DNA of 64,000 nt from Roseivirga echinicomitans (lineage in GTDB: Bacteria; Bacteroidota; Bacteroidia; Cytophagales; Cyclobacteriaceae). Below, piece by piece: positions 1 through 8,146 of this stretch. Every line of letters begins with the position of its first letter. Within the stretch, counting starts at the first letter, position 1. The stretch covers positions 1 to 64,000 of the forward strand of contig NZ_LRDB01000012.1 of NCBI RefSeq assembly GCF_001592935.1. The letters run 5' to 3'. A model generated the notes under the pieces. That model saw only the letters and a program-made list of their open reading frames with translations. It was not told the origin of the DNA and did no database searches. Both the position numbers and the translations under genes were made by a program.

Positions 1-597
1 AATGTCATCAGGGTTAATCCTATTAATGTTTCCGCTAAAAGGAACACCATCAACGACTATGAAAGGTTCGTTACTTCCGTTAACTGAACCAATACCTCTT
101 AATCTGATGGCAGGGCTAGAACCAGGCTGACCTGTTGCTGTCGTTACTTGAATACCAGGGCCAGAACCACCAAGTGCAGAAATTGCACTAGTAATTGGTC
201 TGTCTTTGATTTTCTCAGCTGAAAGCGATGTCACAGAACCTGTGATACTCTTTGCGTCTTGAGTTCCATAAGCAACTACTACTACTTCACCTGCGTCAAT
301 AATGTCAGGTACCATTGACACGTTAATTGTGGTTCTGTTACCTACAGGTTCTTCTTTGGTTTTGTAACCTAAGTACCTGAATACAAGAACTGCATTCTCA
401 GCATTCACTGATAGTGAGAATTTACCGTCCGATTCTGTGGTTATTCCAGTGGTTGTTCCCTTAATGGAAACCGTCACGCCTGGAAAGCTAGAACCGAATT
501 CATCAAGCACAGTACCCTCCACGGTACGTTGCTGGCCCATTACACTGCTACTAACGAGTAGCAAAATGAGCATTAATTTTAGTTTAAATTTTTGCAT
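1..597 (-). CDS. SusC/RagA-family TonB-linked outer-membrane receptor (5' part only)
   Basis: The first 199 codons of an outer-membrane active-transport receptor; the rest lies beyond the left edge. The ATG is at 597-595. A signal peptide (MQKFKLKLMLILLLVSSSVMG) is followed by QQRTVEGTV, the start of a carboxypeptidase-regulatory-like domain (about residues 23-100) with the usual DEFGSSFPGVTVSIKGT signature. After GEVVVVAYGTQ the TonB-dependent plug begins (about 125 onward), with the typical RLRGIGSVNGSNEPFIVVDG. These features are characteristic of SusC-type receptors, which import oligosaccharides or peptides with a SusD lipoprotein; no SusD is visible here and the substrate cannot be inferred. 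The reading frame stays open to base 1, so this is a gene cut by the window and not a pseudogene. Energy would come from a TonB protein such as those at 57.5-60.5 kb. Confidence 0.95.
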   Translation of the reverse strand, partial: MQKFKLKLMLILLLVSSSVMGQQRTVEGTVLDEFGSSFPGVTVSIKGTTTGITTESDGKFSLSVNAENAVLVFRYLGYKTKEEPVGNRTTINVSMVPDIIDAGEVVVVAYGTQDAKSITGSVTSLSAEKIKDRPITSAISALGGSGPGIQVTTATGQPGSSPAIRLRGIGSVNGSNEPFIVVDGVPFSGNINRINPDDI

Positions 598-747
598 TTA
601 TAAGTAATTCATTTGTTTGCGCGAATAACACCTAAACGGATATTGATGTTGCTTTAACGTACGTATAAGGATACATCATTTTATAAATGGTGATAATTCT
701 GTTTTATCGGTATATATTTTAATTGTCATATTTAAATTTTTATTGTT

Positions 748-766
748 CATATATGACCATATATGG
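748..766. promoter_or_regulatory. Phased CATATATG palindrome pair, possible operator
   Basis: Two copies of the 8-bp palindrome CATATATG start exactly 10 bp apart, the second extended to CCATATATGG. They lie about 150 bp upstream of the SusC-like start codon in an otherwise AT-rich region. The spacing of one helical turn is what a dimeric regulator could use, but AT-rich palindromes also arise by chance. Confidence 0.3.
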
Positions 767-995
767 CTCATTATAAAATTGTAAATATCTATGACAATAT
801 TGGTTTTATTAAATTATTGACGGTTATTGAGGTGTATTTGGTTCATCTTCAAATAATTACAAAAAATATTACTTGTCTGATGTATTATAACGTTATCGCG
901 AAATTTATAATTTTTACGATCTGTCGATTTTAGTGTGATAATTACGAGGGGATACACGCTAAAATATTTCTGGGTACGTTTTTGAGATTTTGAAC

Positions 996-1023
996 AAAAA
1001 AAACAGCCCTTTCGAGGCTGTTT
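996..1023 (-). terminator. Rho-independent terminator of valS
   Basis: A perfect 8-bp stem (AAACAGCC 1001-1008 with GGCTGTTT 1016-1023, 7-nt loop) is followed on the minus strand by a run of eight T. It sits 28 bases past the valS stop codon. Confidence 0.9.
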
Positions 1024-1050
1024 CAATGTTTAATAGAGAACTGGTAGCCC

Positions 1051-3735
1051 TTAACTCAGTCCAGCTAGTTTTTCTTCCAATACTTTTATTTTTCCTTCTG
1101 CATCGGCTTGTTTAGCCTTCTCTATGGCTACTACTTGCTCAGGAGCACCAGCCACAAAACGTTCATTACTCAGTTTTTTCATTACGGAGTTCAAAAAGCC
1201 TTTAGTGTATTCTAGCTCTTTCAATATTTCGGTCTTTTCTACTTCAATATCAATCGCGCCTTCTTCCATAGGAATAAAGAATTCATCAGATTTAATGACA
1301 AAGCCTAGCGTGCCGCTTACTTTCTCATCCGTATAGGTTAGTTGATCGATGTTGGCTAACTTCTTAATGATATTAATGAAAGGCTCGTAAGCCTCAGGGT
1401 TGCCTGATTTAATCGCTAAGTCCAAAGCCTTGTTCGGGGAAATTCCTTTTGACAATCGCAAGTTTCTAAGGTTAGAAACCAAGTCAAAAACGATTTCAGA
1501 TTGCTTGTTCAGTGCTTCATCAGCACCGCCAATGATTGGCCAAGTAGAAACAATGATGTCTTGTCCTTCGGCTCTTTCTCTTAATTCACTCCATATTTCC
1601 TCGGTAATAAAAGGCATAAACGGATGAAGCACCTTCATGATTTTCTCGAAGAAATTAAGTGTTACCTCGTAAGTAGGTCTGTCGATAGGCTCTCCAAACG
1701 GAGGCTTAATCATTTCTAAATACCACGAACAGAAGTCGGTCCAAATCAGCTTATAGGTGGTCATTAGTGCATCAGAAATTCTGAATTTGCTGAAATGATC
1801 CTCGATTTCAGCAAGGGCTGCATTGAACCTAGAATCGAACCAACGCACTGCGGTTTGGTTTTCTTGACCGTTTGAACTGCCACCAACTTCCCAACCTTTA
1901 ACTAAACGGAAAGCATTCCATATCTTGTTGGCAAATTTTCTTCCTTGCTCAACAAGCTTTTCATCGTAAAGCAAATCGTTGCCTGCTGGCGAAGAAAAAA
2001 GCATTCCAGTACGCACGGCATCAGCGCCTAGTTCTTTAATTAAGTCCAGTGGATCAGGTGAGTTACCCAAAGACTTCGACATTTTTCTTCGCTGTTTGTC
2101 GCGTACAATTCCCGTTAAATAAACGTGCTTAAATGGTTTCTCTCCAGTGTACTCATAGCCAGCAATAATCATTCTGGCTACCCAGAAGAATAAAATTTCT
2201 GGTGCGGTAACCAAAGTGGTGGTAGGGTAGAAGTAGTCTAACTCAGCATTCTTGCCTTTAATAATCTTACCTGTCTCTCTATCAAAGCATGAATCATCAA
2301 AGCCATTGAAAACTGCCATTGGAAACAACCATGAAGAAGCCCAAGTGTCGAGTACATCTTCATCTTGCTTTAGGTCACTGGCAGTGAGTTGAGCATTGCC
2401 TGATTTCTCTTTGGCCAATGCCAATGCTTCATCTGCCGATTCAGCGACAACAAAGTCATTTTCACCTTCACCATAGAAGTAGGCCGGAATTTGTTGTCCC
2501 CACCAAAGCTGACGTGAAATACACCAGTCGCGTACATTCTCCATCCAGTGGTTGTAAGTGTTTTTGAATTTAGAAGGAAGAATCTCCACTTCGTCATTCA
2601 TCACCACTTCATGCGCTGTGCGCGATATTTCTTTCATTTTGATGAACCATTGCAAAGAAAGCTTTGGCTCTATCACTGTATTTGTTCTTTCTGAACGACC
2701 GATTCTGGTTGTAAACTCTTCAAAACCGATGTAATAACCAGCTTCTTCTAAGTCTTTCACCATTACCTTGCGCGCTTTGAAGCGCTCCATGCCCATATAT
2801 TTCGGCACACCACAGTTTTCATTCAAATTACCATCAAAGCCGATGGTGTCAATCACTTCTAAATTATGACGCAAACCAATTTCGTAGTCATTCGGGTCGT
2901 GGGCAGGCGTTACTTTTAGGCAACCTGTTCCGAATTCTATTTCTACATAGTCATCCGCAATGATTGGAATTTCACGGTTAACGAAAGGCACAAGTGCAGT
3001 TTTACCAATCAAATGTTGGTAACGCTCATCTTTTGGGTTTACGGCAATAGCGGCATCTCCTAAAATAGTTTCAGGGCGCTGCGTAGCAATAATTACCTTT
3101 TCGTCTGAATCTTTAATGCTGTACTGAAATTTGTAAAGCTTCGATACTTCATCTTGGTCGGCATAAATCACCTCTTCATTCGAAACCGTAGTTTGGGCTT
3201 CAACATCCCAGTTGACCATGCGTAAATCGCGGTAGATGTATCCTTTATTATATAGGTCTACAAAAACACGGAGCACAGCCTTGTGGTAGCCTTCATCCAT
3301 GGTGAACGCGGTGCGGTCCCAGTCGCATGAGGCACCAAGTTTCTTCAGTTGTTCAAGAATGATCCCGCCATATTTTTCTTTCCATTCCCAAGCATGGGTC
3401 AAGAATTCCTCCCGACTGAGGTCAGATTTTTTGATGCCTTTTTCGCGAAGCATCTTCACTACTTTGGCTTCAGTGGCAATCGAAGCGTGGTCGGTACCAG
3501 GTACCCAGCAAGCTTCTTTGCCTTCCATTCGGGCTTTTCTGATCAGCACATCTTGGATGGTATTATTCAGCATGTGGCCCATGTGGAGCACACCCGTTAC
3601 GTTTGGCGGAGGGATGACAATAGAGTAAGGCTCTTTTTGAGGGTTTACCTTGCCATGGAAATATCCTTTATCCATCCAGTGGGCATACCATTTATCTTCT
3701 ATCTCGTTCGGGTTATACTTCGTTGAAAGCGACAT
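1051..3735 (-). CDS. valS: Valyl-tRNA synthetase
   Basis: Charges tRNA-Val with valine in the cytoplasm. The 894-residue protein has the class I Rossmann signatures: PPPNVTGVLHMGHML with HMGH at residues 51-54, and KMSKS at 551-555. Between them lies the editing (CP1) insertion, where mischarged threonine is hydrolysed. The anticodon-binding region follows (about 640-790), and a C-terminal lysine/glutamate-rich coiled coil (about 825-890, ending KVLEEKLAGLS) is the usual tRNA-binding arm of ValRS. Length is normal for the family. A TATTTTTG -7 box lies 27 bases upstream of the ATG and a terminator follows, so it is probably transcribed alone. Confidence 0.98.
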   Translation of the reverse strand: MSLSTKYNPNEIEDKWYAHWMDKGYFHGKVNPQKEPYSIVIPPPNVTGVLHMGHMLNNTIQDVLIRKARMEGKEACWVPGTDHASIATEAKVVKMLREKGIKKSDLSREEFLTHAWEWKEKYGGIILEQLKKLGASCDWDRTAFTMDEGYHKAVLRVFVDLYNKGYIYRDLRMVNWDVEAQTTVSNEEVIYADQDEVSKLYKFQYSIKDSDEKVIIATQRPETILGDAAIAVNPKDERYQHLIGKTALVPFVNREIPIIADDYVEIEFGTGCLKVTPAHDPNDYEIGLRHNLEVIDTIGFDGNLNENCGVPKYMGMERFKARKVMVKDLEEAGYYIGFEEFTTRIGRSERTNTVIEPKLSLQWFIKMKEISRTAHEVVMNDEVEILPSKFKNTYNHWMENVRDWCISRQLWWGQQIPAYFYGEGENDFVVAESADEALALAKEKSGNAQLTASDLKQDEDVLDTWASSWLFPMAVFNGFDDSCFDRETGKIIKGKNAELDYFYPTTTLVTAPEILFFWVARMIIAGYEYTGEKPFKHVYLTGIVRDKQRRKMSKSLGNSPDPLDLIKELGADAVRTGMLFSSPAGNDLLYDEKLVEQGRKFANKIWNAFRLVKGWEVGGSSNGQENQTAVRWFDSRFNAALAEIEDHFSKFRISDALMTTYKLIWTDFCSWYLEMIKPPFGEPIDRPTYEVTLNFFEKIMKVLHPFMPFITEEIWSELRERAEGQDIIVSTWPIIGGADEALNKQSEIVFDLVSNLRNLRLSKGISPNKALDLAIKSGNPEAYEPFINIIKKLANIDQLTYTDEKVSGTLGFVIKSDEFFIPMEEGAIDIEVEKTEILKELEYTKGFLNSVMKKLSNERFVAGAPEQVVAIEKAKQADAEGKIKVLEEKLAGLS

Positions 3736-3761
3736 GTAATTGTTTGAATAAAATTAGGCTG

Positions 3762-3769
3762 CAAAAATA
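3762..3769 (-). promoter_or_regulatory. Promoter -7 box of valS
   Basis: TATTTTTG on the minus strand fits the Bacteroidota -7 consensus TAnnTTTG and predicts a leader of about 20 nt before the valS ATG. No good -33 TTG is seen. Confidence 0.55.
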
Positions 3770-3871
3770 GGTGGAATAGTCGGAACACGGAAGTTAGAAG
3801 GCAGAAGAATGAAGCTAAGAAGAGGAAGTGCTTATTAATTCCTCAATGATCGCTGTCATTATACCTCTTCT

Positions 3872-4330
3872 CTAAAAACTAAATGCCGTAGTGTGTATGT
3901 TCTTGGAGAGCACAAATGAGCTTTGTACCTGTCCCAAATTTGCTGTGGTAGAGAGTTTGGTGAGAATAAAGGTTTCATATGATTCCATGCTCTTTACCAC
4001 CACTTTTAAGAGGAAATCAAAGTTGCCAGCAATGTGGTAACATTCCATAACTTCAGGATAGGCCTTAATTTCATTTACAAACTTCTCTAAGTACATACGG
4101 CTGTGTTTCGTAAGCGAAATTGAAATAAACACAGTGAGCATTAAATCTAGTTTTTTTCCATCGAGTAGTGCCGCATATTTTTTAATAACTCCTTCTCTTT
4201 CTAAACGTTTAATCCGTTCAAAGATTGGTGTGGTGGAAAGGTTGAGTTGGTCGGCAAGGGCTTTTGTGGTGATACGCGCATCTTCTTGCAGAATCTCTAA
4301 AATGCGAATGTCGGTGGCGTCTAATTTCAT
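3872..4330 (-). CDS. Lrp/AsnC-family transcriptional regulator
   Basis: A 152-residue feast/famine regulator. Residues 1-60 form the helix-turn-helix (LDATDIRILEILQEDARI ... NLSTTPIFERIKRLEREGVI), and residues about 65-145 form the ligand-binding RAM/AsnC domain, with the typical VMECYHIAGNFDFLLKV strand. The family binds amino acids and assembles as octamers on DNA. The gene is transcribed away from the amino-acid dehydrogenase at 4506, with about 175 bp between start codons, which suggests it controls that gene and perhaps the tyrosine-degradation genes beyond. The specific ligand cannot be read from sequence. A TATCTTTA box (4346-4353, minus) is a near-consensus promoter element. Confidence 0.92.
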   Translation of the reverse strand: MKLDATDIRILEILQEDARITTKALADQLNLSTTPIFERIKRLEREGVIKKYAALLDGKKLDLMLTVFISISLTKHSRMYLEKFVNEIKAYPEVMECYHIAGNFDFLLKVVVKSMESYETFILTKLSTTANLGQVQSSFVLSKNIHTTAFSF

Positions 4331-4450
4331 AGAAGTGGAATTTTCTAAAGATACGTGTTTTTGGATAGCTTTTAAGTGGAATACTCTGTTGATTGATTAT
4401 TATTAATTTGAATCAGCTAAACATGAAAATCATTTTGGGTGAAAGGTATT

Positions 4451-4477
4451 TTGAACAAATTGTAAAAAGTATATTTG
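4451..4477 (+). promoter_or_regulatory. Promoter of amino-acid dehydrogenase
   Basis: The -7 box TATATTTG (4470-4477) exactly fits TAnnTTTG, with TTG at 4451-4453 sixteen bases upstream, slightly short of the usual spacing. Predicted initiation near 4484 gives a leader of about 22 nt to the ATG at 4506 and argues against an in-frame TTG start at 4485. Confidence 0.6.
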
Positions 4478-4505
4478 TTAGTATTTGACCTTAGTAAAAA
4501 GAGAT

Positions 4506-5732
4506 ATGGAAGCGCTATTAGCGAAATTTGAAAATAAGAGACCTGAAATCGTTTTTGAGTGGAAAGATTCTGAAACCGAGGCCGAAGGCTGGGTGGTGAT
4601 TAATTCGTTGCGCGGAGGAGCTGCTGGTGGCGGTACTCGTATGCGTGTGGGTTTGAATAAAAGAGAAGTAGAATCGCTTGCCAAAACTATGGAAGTGAAA
4701 TTCACCATTTCTGGTCCGGCCATTGGTGGTGCCAAATCTGGCATCAACTTCGATCCACAAGATCCAAGAAAGGAAGGGGTATTGAAAAGATGGTTTGCTG
4801 CGGTAAGCCCACTTTTGAAATTCTATTATGGAACGGGGGGTGATTTAAACGTAGACGAAATTCACGAAGTAATTGCCATGACCGAAGAAGCTGGTATCTG
4901 GCATCCACAGGAAGGCGTTTTCAATGGTCACTTTAAACCAACAGAAGCACAGAAGATCAATCGTATAGGTCAGCTTAGGAATGGAGTCATCAAAGTAATT
5001 GAGAACCCGGAATACACACCAGATTTAAGCAGGAAGTACAAAGTAGCCGATATGATTACTGGTTATGGAGTAGCAGAAGCCATTCGCGGCTATTATCAAA
5101 TTTGGGGTGGCGACTACAAAGTGAAAAGAGCTGTGATCCAAGGCTGGGGAAATGTAGGCGCTGCTGCGGGTTACTATTTGGCTCAAATGGGAATGAAAGT
5201 GGTGGGTATTATTGATCGCGAAGGTGGGGTGATGAAACAAGAAGGTTTCTCTTTGGAAGAGATTAAAAACTACTTTTTAAACAGGAAGGGGAACCAACTT
5301 GTTGCAGAAGATATGATCCCTTTCGATCAAATCAATGAAGAAATTTGGGGCTTAGATTTCGAAGTTTTTGTTCCTGCTGCAGCCTCTCGATTAATCACAA
5401 GGCCACAGGTTGATCGTATGATCGAATCGAAGTTGGAAGTGATTTCGTGTGGAGCAAATGTGCCGTTCAATGATCCTGAAATTTTCTTTGGGCCTACTGG
5501 TTTATTTGCTGATGAGAATCTTTCAGTACTGCCAGATTTTATTGCTAACTGTGGAATGGCGCGTGTTTTTGCGTATCTTATGCAGGGCGGAATTGCCTTG
5601 ACAGATGAGGCGATTTTTGAGGATACTGCCAATGTTATTCGAAATGCATTGCAGAAAGTATATGACCTTTCTCCAGAAAAAACAGGCATCTCGAAAAGAG
5701 CATTGGAAAATTCCCTTAAGCAGTTAATATAG
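4506..5732 (+). CDS. Glu/Leu/Phe/Val dehydrogenase family protein
   Basis: A 408-residue NAD(P)-dependent amino-acid dehydrogenase that oxidatively deaminates an amino acid to its 2-oxo acid and ammonia. The dimerisation/substrate domain carries GPAIGGAKSGI with the conserved catalytic-region lysine at K77, and a Rossmann domain follows with GWGNVG at about 213-218. A later NCGMARVF segment is also family-like. Which amino acid is used is not decided by these motifs; it differs enough from textbook GDH and LeuDH that I leave the substrate open. The divergent Lrp regulator and the downstream tyrosine-catabolism operon (gap 94 bp) suggest amino-acid catabolism. I chose the ATG at 4506; the TTG at 4485 falls at the predicted transcription start. 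A short GC-rich hairpin (5745-5760) after the stop lacks a T-run. Confidence 0.9.
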   Translation: MEALLAKFENKRPEIVFEWKDSETEAEGWVVINSLRGGAAGGGTRMRVGLNKREVESLAKTMEVKFTISGPAIGGAKSGINFDPQDPRKEGVLKRWFAAVSPLLKFYYGTGGDLNVDEIHEVIAMTEEAGIWHPQEGVFNGHFKPTEAQKINRIGQLRNGVIKVIENPEYTPDLSRKYKVADMITGYGVAEAIRGYYQIWGGDYKVKRAVIQGWGNVGAAAGYYLAQMGMKVVGIIDREGGVMKQEGFSLEEIKNYFLNRKGNQLVAEDMIPFDQINEEIWGLDFEVFVPAAASRLITRPQVDRMIESKLEVISCGANVPFNDPEIFFGPTGLFADENLSVLPDFIANCGMARVFAYLMQGGIALTDEAIFEDTANVIRNALQKVYDLSPEKTGISKRALENSLKQLI

Positions 5733-5826
5733 TAAGTCACCCTGCCCCGAGAATTCGGGGTGTTTCAGGGGCTGTTTATAGTAAGCTCTTAGGTTTACGG
5801 GAGCTAAATAATTAAAACAAAGCGAT

Positions 5827-6987
5827 ATGCCGTTTTATCATCAATTGGGAAAGATCCCACATAAACGCCACACTACTTTTAAAAAGGAAGATGGTGGCTA
5901 CTATTACGAGCAGCTTTTCGGAACTGTAGGCTTTGACGGAATGTCGTCATTGCTTTATCATGTGCATAGGCCTACACAGGTCAAGGAGGTACTTCGTTCA
6001 TACGATGTTGCACCCAAAATCGCTGTGGAAAAGAATATGCTTTCGCTTGGGTTGAAAGGCTTTTCGGTGCCTCCAAAAGTAGATTACTTGGAAAGCCGAA
6101 CACCAGTCTTGGTGAACAGCGATTGCGAGATTATTCTGGCCGCACCTACAAAATCTCAAACGGATTATTTCTATAAAAACTCCGATTGCGATGAATTGAT
6201 TTTCATCCATCAAGGTACAGGGCGGTTACGCACTTTGCTCGGTACTTTAGAGTTTGGTTATGGTGATTACCTGATGGTGCCACGTGGAATGATTTATCAA
6301 ATCGAATTTGATGATGAGAAAAACCGCTTGTTCATTGTAGAATCACACCGCCCGATTTATACACCAAAACGTTATCGTAACTGGTTTGGTCAGCTTTTAG
6401 AGCATTCGCCTTATTGCGAAAGGGACATTAGAAGACCGCAAAATTTAGAAACGCACGATGAAAAGGGCGACTTTATCATTAAGGTGAAAAAGCAAGGTAT
6501 GATTCACGAATATGTCTATGCCACGCATCCTTTTGATGTAGTGGGCTGGGACGGTTATAATTTCCCCTATGCCTTTTCAATTCACGATTTCGAGCCAATT
6601 ACAGGTCGAGTTCATCAGCCGCCTCCAGTTCACCAAACTTTCGAAACCGATGCTTTTGTGGTATGCTCATTTGTGCCAAGGCTCTACGATTACCATCCAG
6701 ATTCAGTGCCTGCGCCTTATAATCACAGCAATATCGATTCAGACGAAGTGCTCTATTATGTTGATGGCGACTTTATGAGTCGTAATAATATAGAGAAAGG
6801 ACAGATTACATTGCACCCAGCGGGAATCCCTCACGGTCCGCACCCGGGAGCGATGGAAAGAAGTTTGGGTAAAACCGAAACGCAAGAATTGGCGGTAATG
6901 GTCGATACTTTTAAACCTTTAAAAGTAACCGAAGCCGCAATGAAATTATTAGTAAAAGATTATCATAAATCTTGGTTAGAAGAATAA
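5827..6987 (+). CDS. hmgA: Homogentisate 1,2-dioxygenase
   Basis: Opens the ring of homogentisate to maleylacetoacetate in tyrosine and phenylalanine breakdown. The 386-residue protein is the shorter form, against about 430-445 for the proteobacterial and animal enzymes. N-terminal hallmarks are FGTVGFDGMSSLLYH and a cupin with PRGMIYQIEF. The iron site is in the C-terminal half: H300 and H336 (HPAGIPHGPHPG) are 36 residues apart, as the two histidine ligands are in the human enzyme. The position of the glutamate ligand (H+6) holds D306, followed by E307. It is first in a tight set with hppD (6-base gap) and the fumarylacetoacetase gene. Maleylacetoacetate isomerase is not in the window. Confidence 0.93.
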   Translation: MPFYHQLGKIPHKRHTTFKKEDGGYYYEQLFGTVGFDGMSSLLYHVHRPTQVKEVLRSYDVAPKIAVEKNMLSLGLKGFSVPPKVDYLESRTPVLVNSDCEIILAAPTKSQTDYFYKNSDCDELIFIHQGTGRLRTLLGTLEFGYGDYLMVPRGMIYQIEFDDEKNRLFIVESHRPIYTPKRYRNWFGQLLEHSPYCERDIRRPQNLETHDEKGDFIIKVKKQGMIHEYVYATHPFDVVGWDGYNFPYAFSIHDFEPITGRVHQPPPVHQTFETDAFVVCSFVPRLYDYHPDSVPAPYNHSNIDSDEVLYYVDGDFMSRNNIEKGQITLHPAGIPHGPHPGAMERSLGKTETQELAVMVDTFKPLKVTEAAMKLLVKDYHKSWLEE

Positions 6988-6993
6988 AAAATT

Positions 6994-8133
6994 ATGGCAA
7001 CAGAGAACGCAAATTATCCTGGAGAAAAAATATTTAAGGAAGCAAAAGATTTCCTTCCGATCAACGGAACCGACTATGTAGAGCTTTACGTGGGTAATGC
7101 TAAGCAGTCGGCTCACTATTATAAAACCGCATTTGGTTTTGAATCAGTAGCCTATTCGGGTCTGGAAACGGGCAATAAGGAAAGTGTTTCTTATGTGCTT
7201 CAGCAAGACAAAATTAGATTGGTGCTTACTTCGCCTTTAAAGAAGGATGGACCAATTAACGAGCACATCAATAATCATGGCGATGGTGTAAAAGTAATCG
7301 CCCTTTGGGTGGAAGACGCTACGAAAGCTTGGGAAGAAACTACATCTCGCGGAGCAGTATCTTTTATGAAGCCTGAAAAAACAGAAGACGAACATGGTTA
7401 TGTAGTTCGTTCTGGAATTCATACTTACGGTGAAACCATCCATATTTTTGTGGAAAGAAGAAACTACAAAGGTGTGTTTATGCCTGGCTTCAAAGCTTGG
7501 AAAACGGACTTTAACCCAGCGCCAACTGGTCTTAAATACATTGACCATATGGTGGGTAATGTAGGATGGGGTGAAATGAACAAATGGTGTGAGTTCTATG
7601 CCAAAGTAATGGGCTTTGCTCAATTGGTTTCTTTCGATGACAAAGACATTTCTACCGAATACACGGCCTTAATGAGTAAGGTAATGAGTAATGGTACGGG
7701 TAGAATTAAATTTCCTATTAACGAACCTGCTGAAGGAAGGAAGAAATCTCAGATCGAAGAATACATCGACTTTTATAATGGTGCTGGCGTGCAACACATC
7801 GCTGTGGCAACCAACAATATCATCGAAACAGTTCGCGATTTAAGAAGCCGTGGCGTTGAGTTCCTTTATGTGCCTGAAGTATATTATGATAATATTTTGG
7901 AGCGAGTGGGCGAGATCGATGAGGATTTAGAGCCGTTGAAGGAAATGAATATTCTGATTGACAGAGATGATGAAGGTTATCTGCTTCAGATTTTCACAAA
8001 ACCAGTGTTGGACAGACCAACCATGTTCTTCGAGATCATCCAGAGAAAAGGAGCGCAATCTTTCGGTAAAGGCAATTTCAAAGCATTGTTCGAGTCTATT
8101 GAGCACGAACAAGAATTAAGAGGAACGCTATAA
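6994..8133 (+). CDS. hppD: 4-hydroxyphenylpyruvate dioxygenase
   Basis: Converts 4-hydroxyphenylpyruvate to homogentisate, the step before HmgA. The 379-residue protein has two vicinal-oxygen-chelate (glyoxalase-like) domains, about 25-155 and 175-350. The facial triad for Fe(II) is visible: H185 in KYIDHMVGNV, H268 in GVQHIAVAT and E347 in MFFEIIQRKG. The C-terminus GNFKALFESIEHEQ is the closing helix that gates the active site in this family. It lies 6 bases after hmgA and 13 before the fumarylacetoacetase gene, so the three are almost certainly co-transcribed. Confidence 0.97.
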   Translation: MATENANYPGEKIFKEAKDFLPINGTDYVELYVGNAKQSAHYYKTAFGFESVAYSGLETGNKESVSYVLQQDKIRLVLTSPLKKDGPINEHINNHGDGVKVIALWVEDATKAWEETTSRGAVSFMKPEKTEDEHGYVVRSGIHTYGETIHIFVERRNYKGVFMPGFKAWKTDFNPAPTGLKYIDHMVGNVGWGEMNKWCEFYAKVMGFAQLVSFDDKDISTEYTALMSKVMSNGTGRIKFPINEPAEGRKKSQIEEYIDFYNGAGVQHIAVATNNIIETVRDLRSRGVEFLYVPEVYYDNILERVGEIDEDLEPLKEMNILIDRDDEGYLLQIFTKPVLDRPTMFFEIIQRKGAQSFGKGNFKALFESIEHEQELRGTL

Positions 8134-8146
8134 TTTTTGAGAAAAT

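Larger units (their letters stand above)
598..1050. other. AT-rich intergenic region between susC-like gene and valS
   Basis: A 453-base stretch with no credible gene. It holds the upstream region of the SusC-like gene on the minus strand, a pair of CATATATG palindromes about one helical turn apart (748-755 and 758-765), and the valS terminator near 996-1023. A 70-codon frame on the minus strand (814-1026) runs through the terminator and has no family resemblance, so I do not count it as a gene. Confidence 0.7.

Noticed and set aside
814-1026. 70-codon frame on the minus strand between valS and the SusC-like gene
   Set aside because: It starts inside the valS terminator, has no family resemblance and its composition is that of AT-rich intergenic DNA.
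3299-3726. Two long frames (109 and 125 codons) antisense to valS
   Set aside because: They lie fully inside a well-supported gene, in opposite orientation, with no domain or signal; typical shadow frames.
5327-5740. 137-codon minus-strand frame under the amino-acid dehydrogenase
   Set aside because: Antisense to conserved coding sequence with no recognisable content.
5745-5760. GC-rich hairpin CCCCGA-gaat-TCGGGG after the dehydrogenase
   Set aside because: Six pairs only and no T-run follows; not enough to call a terminator, and the tyrosine genes may still be read through.
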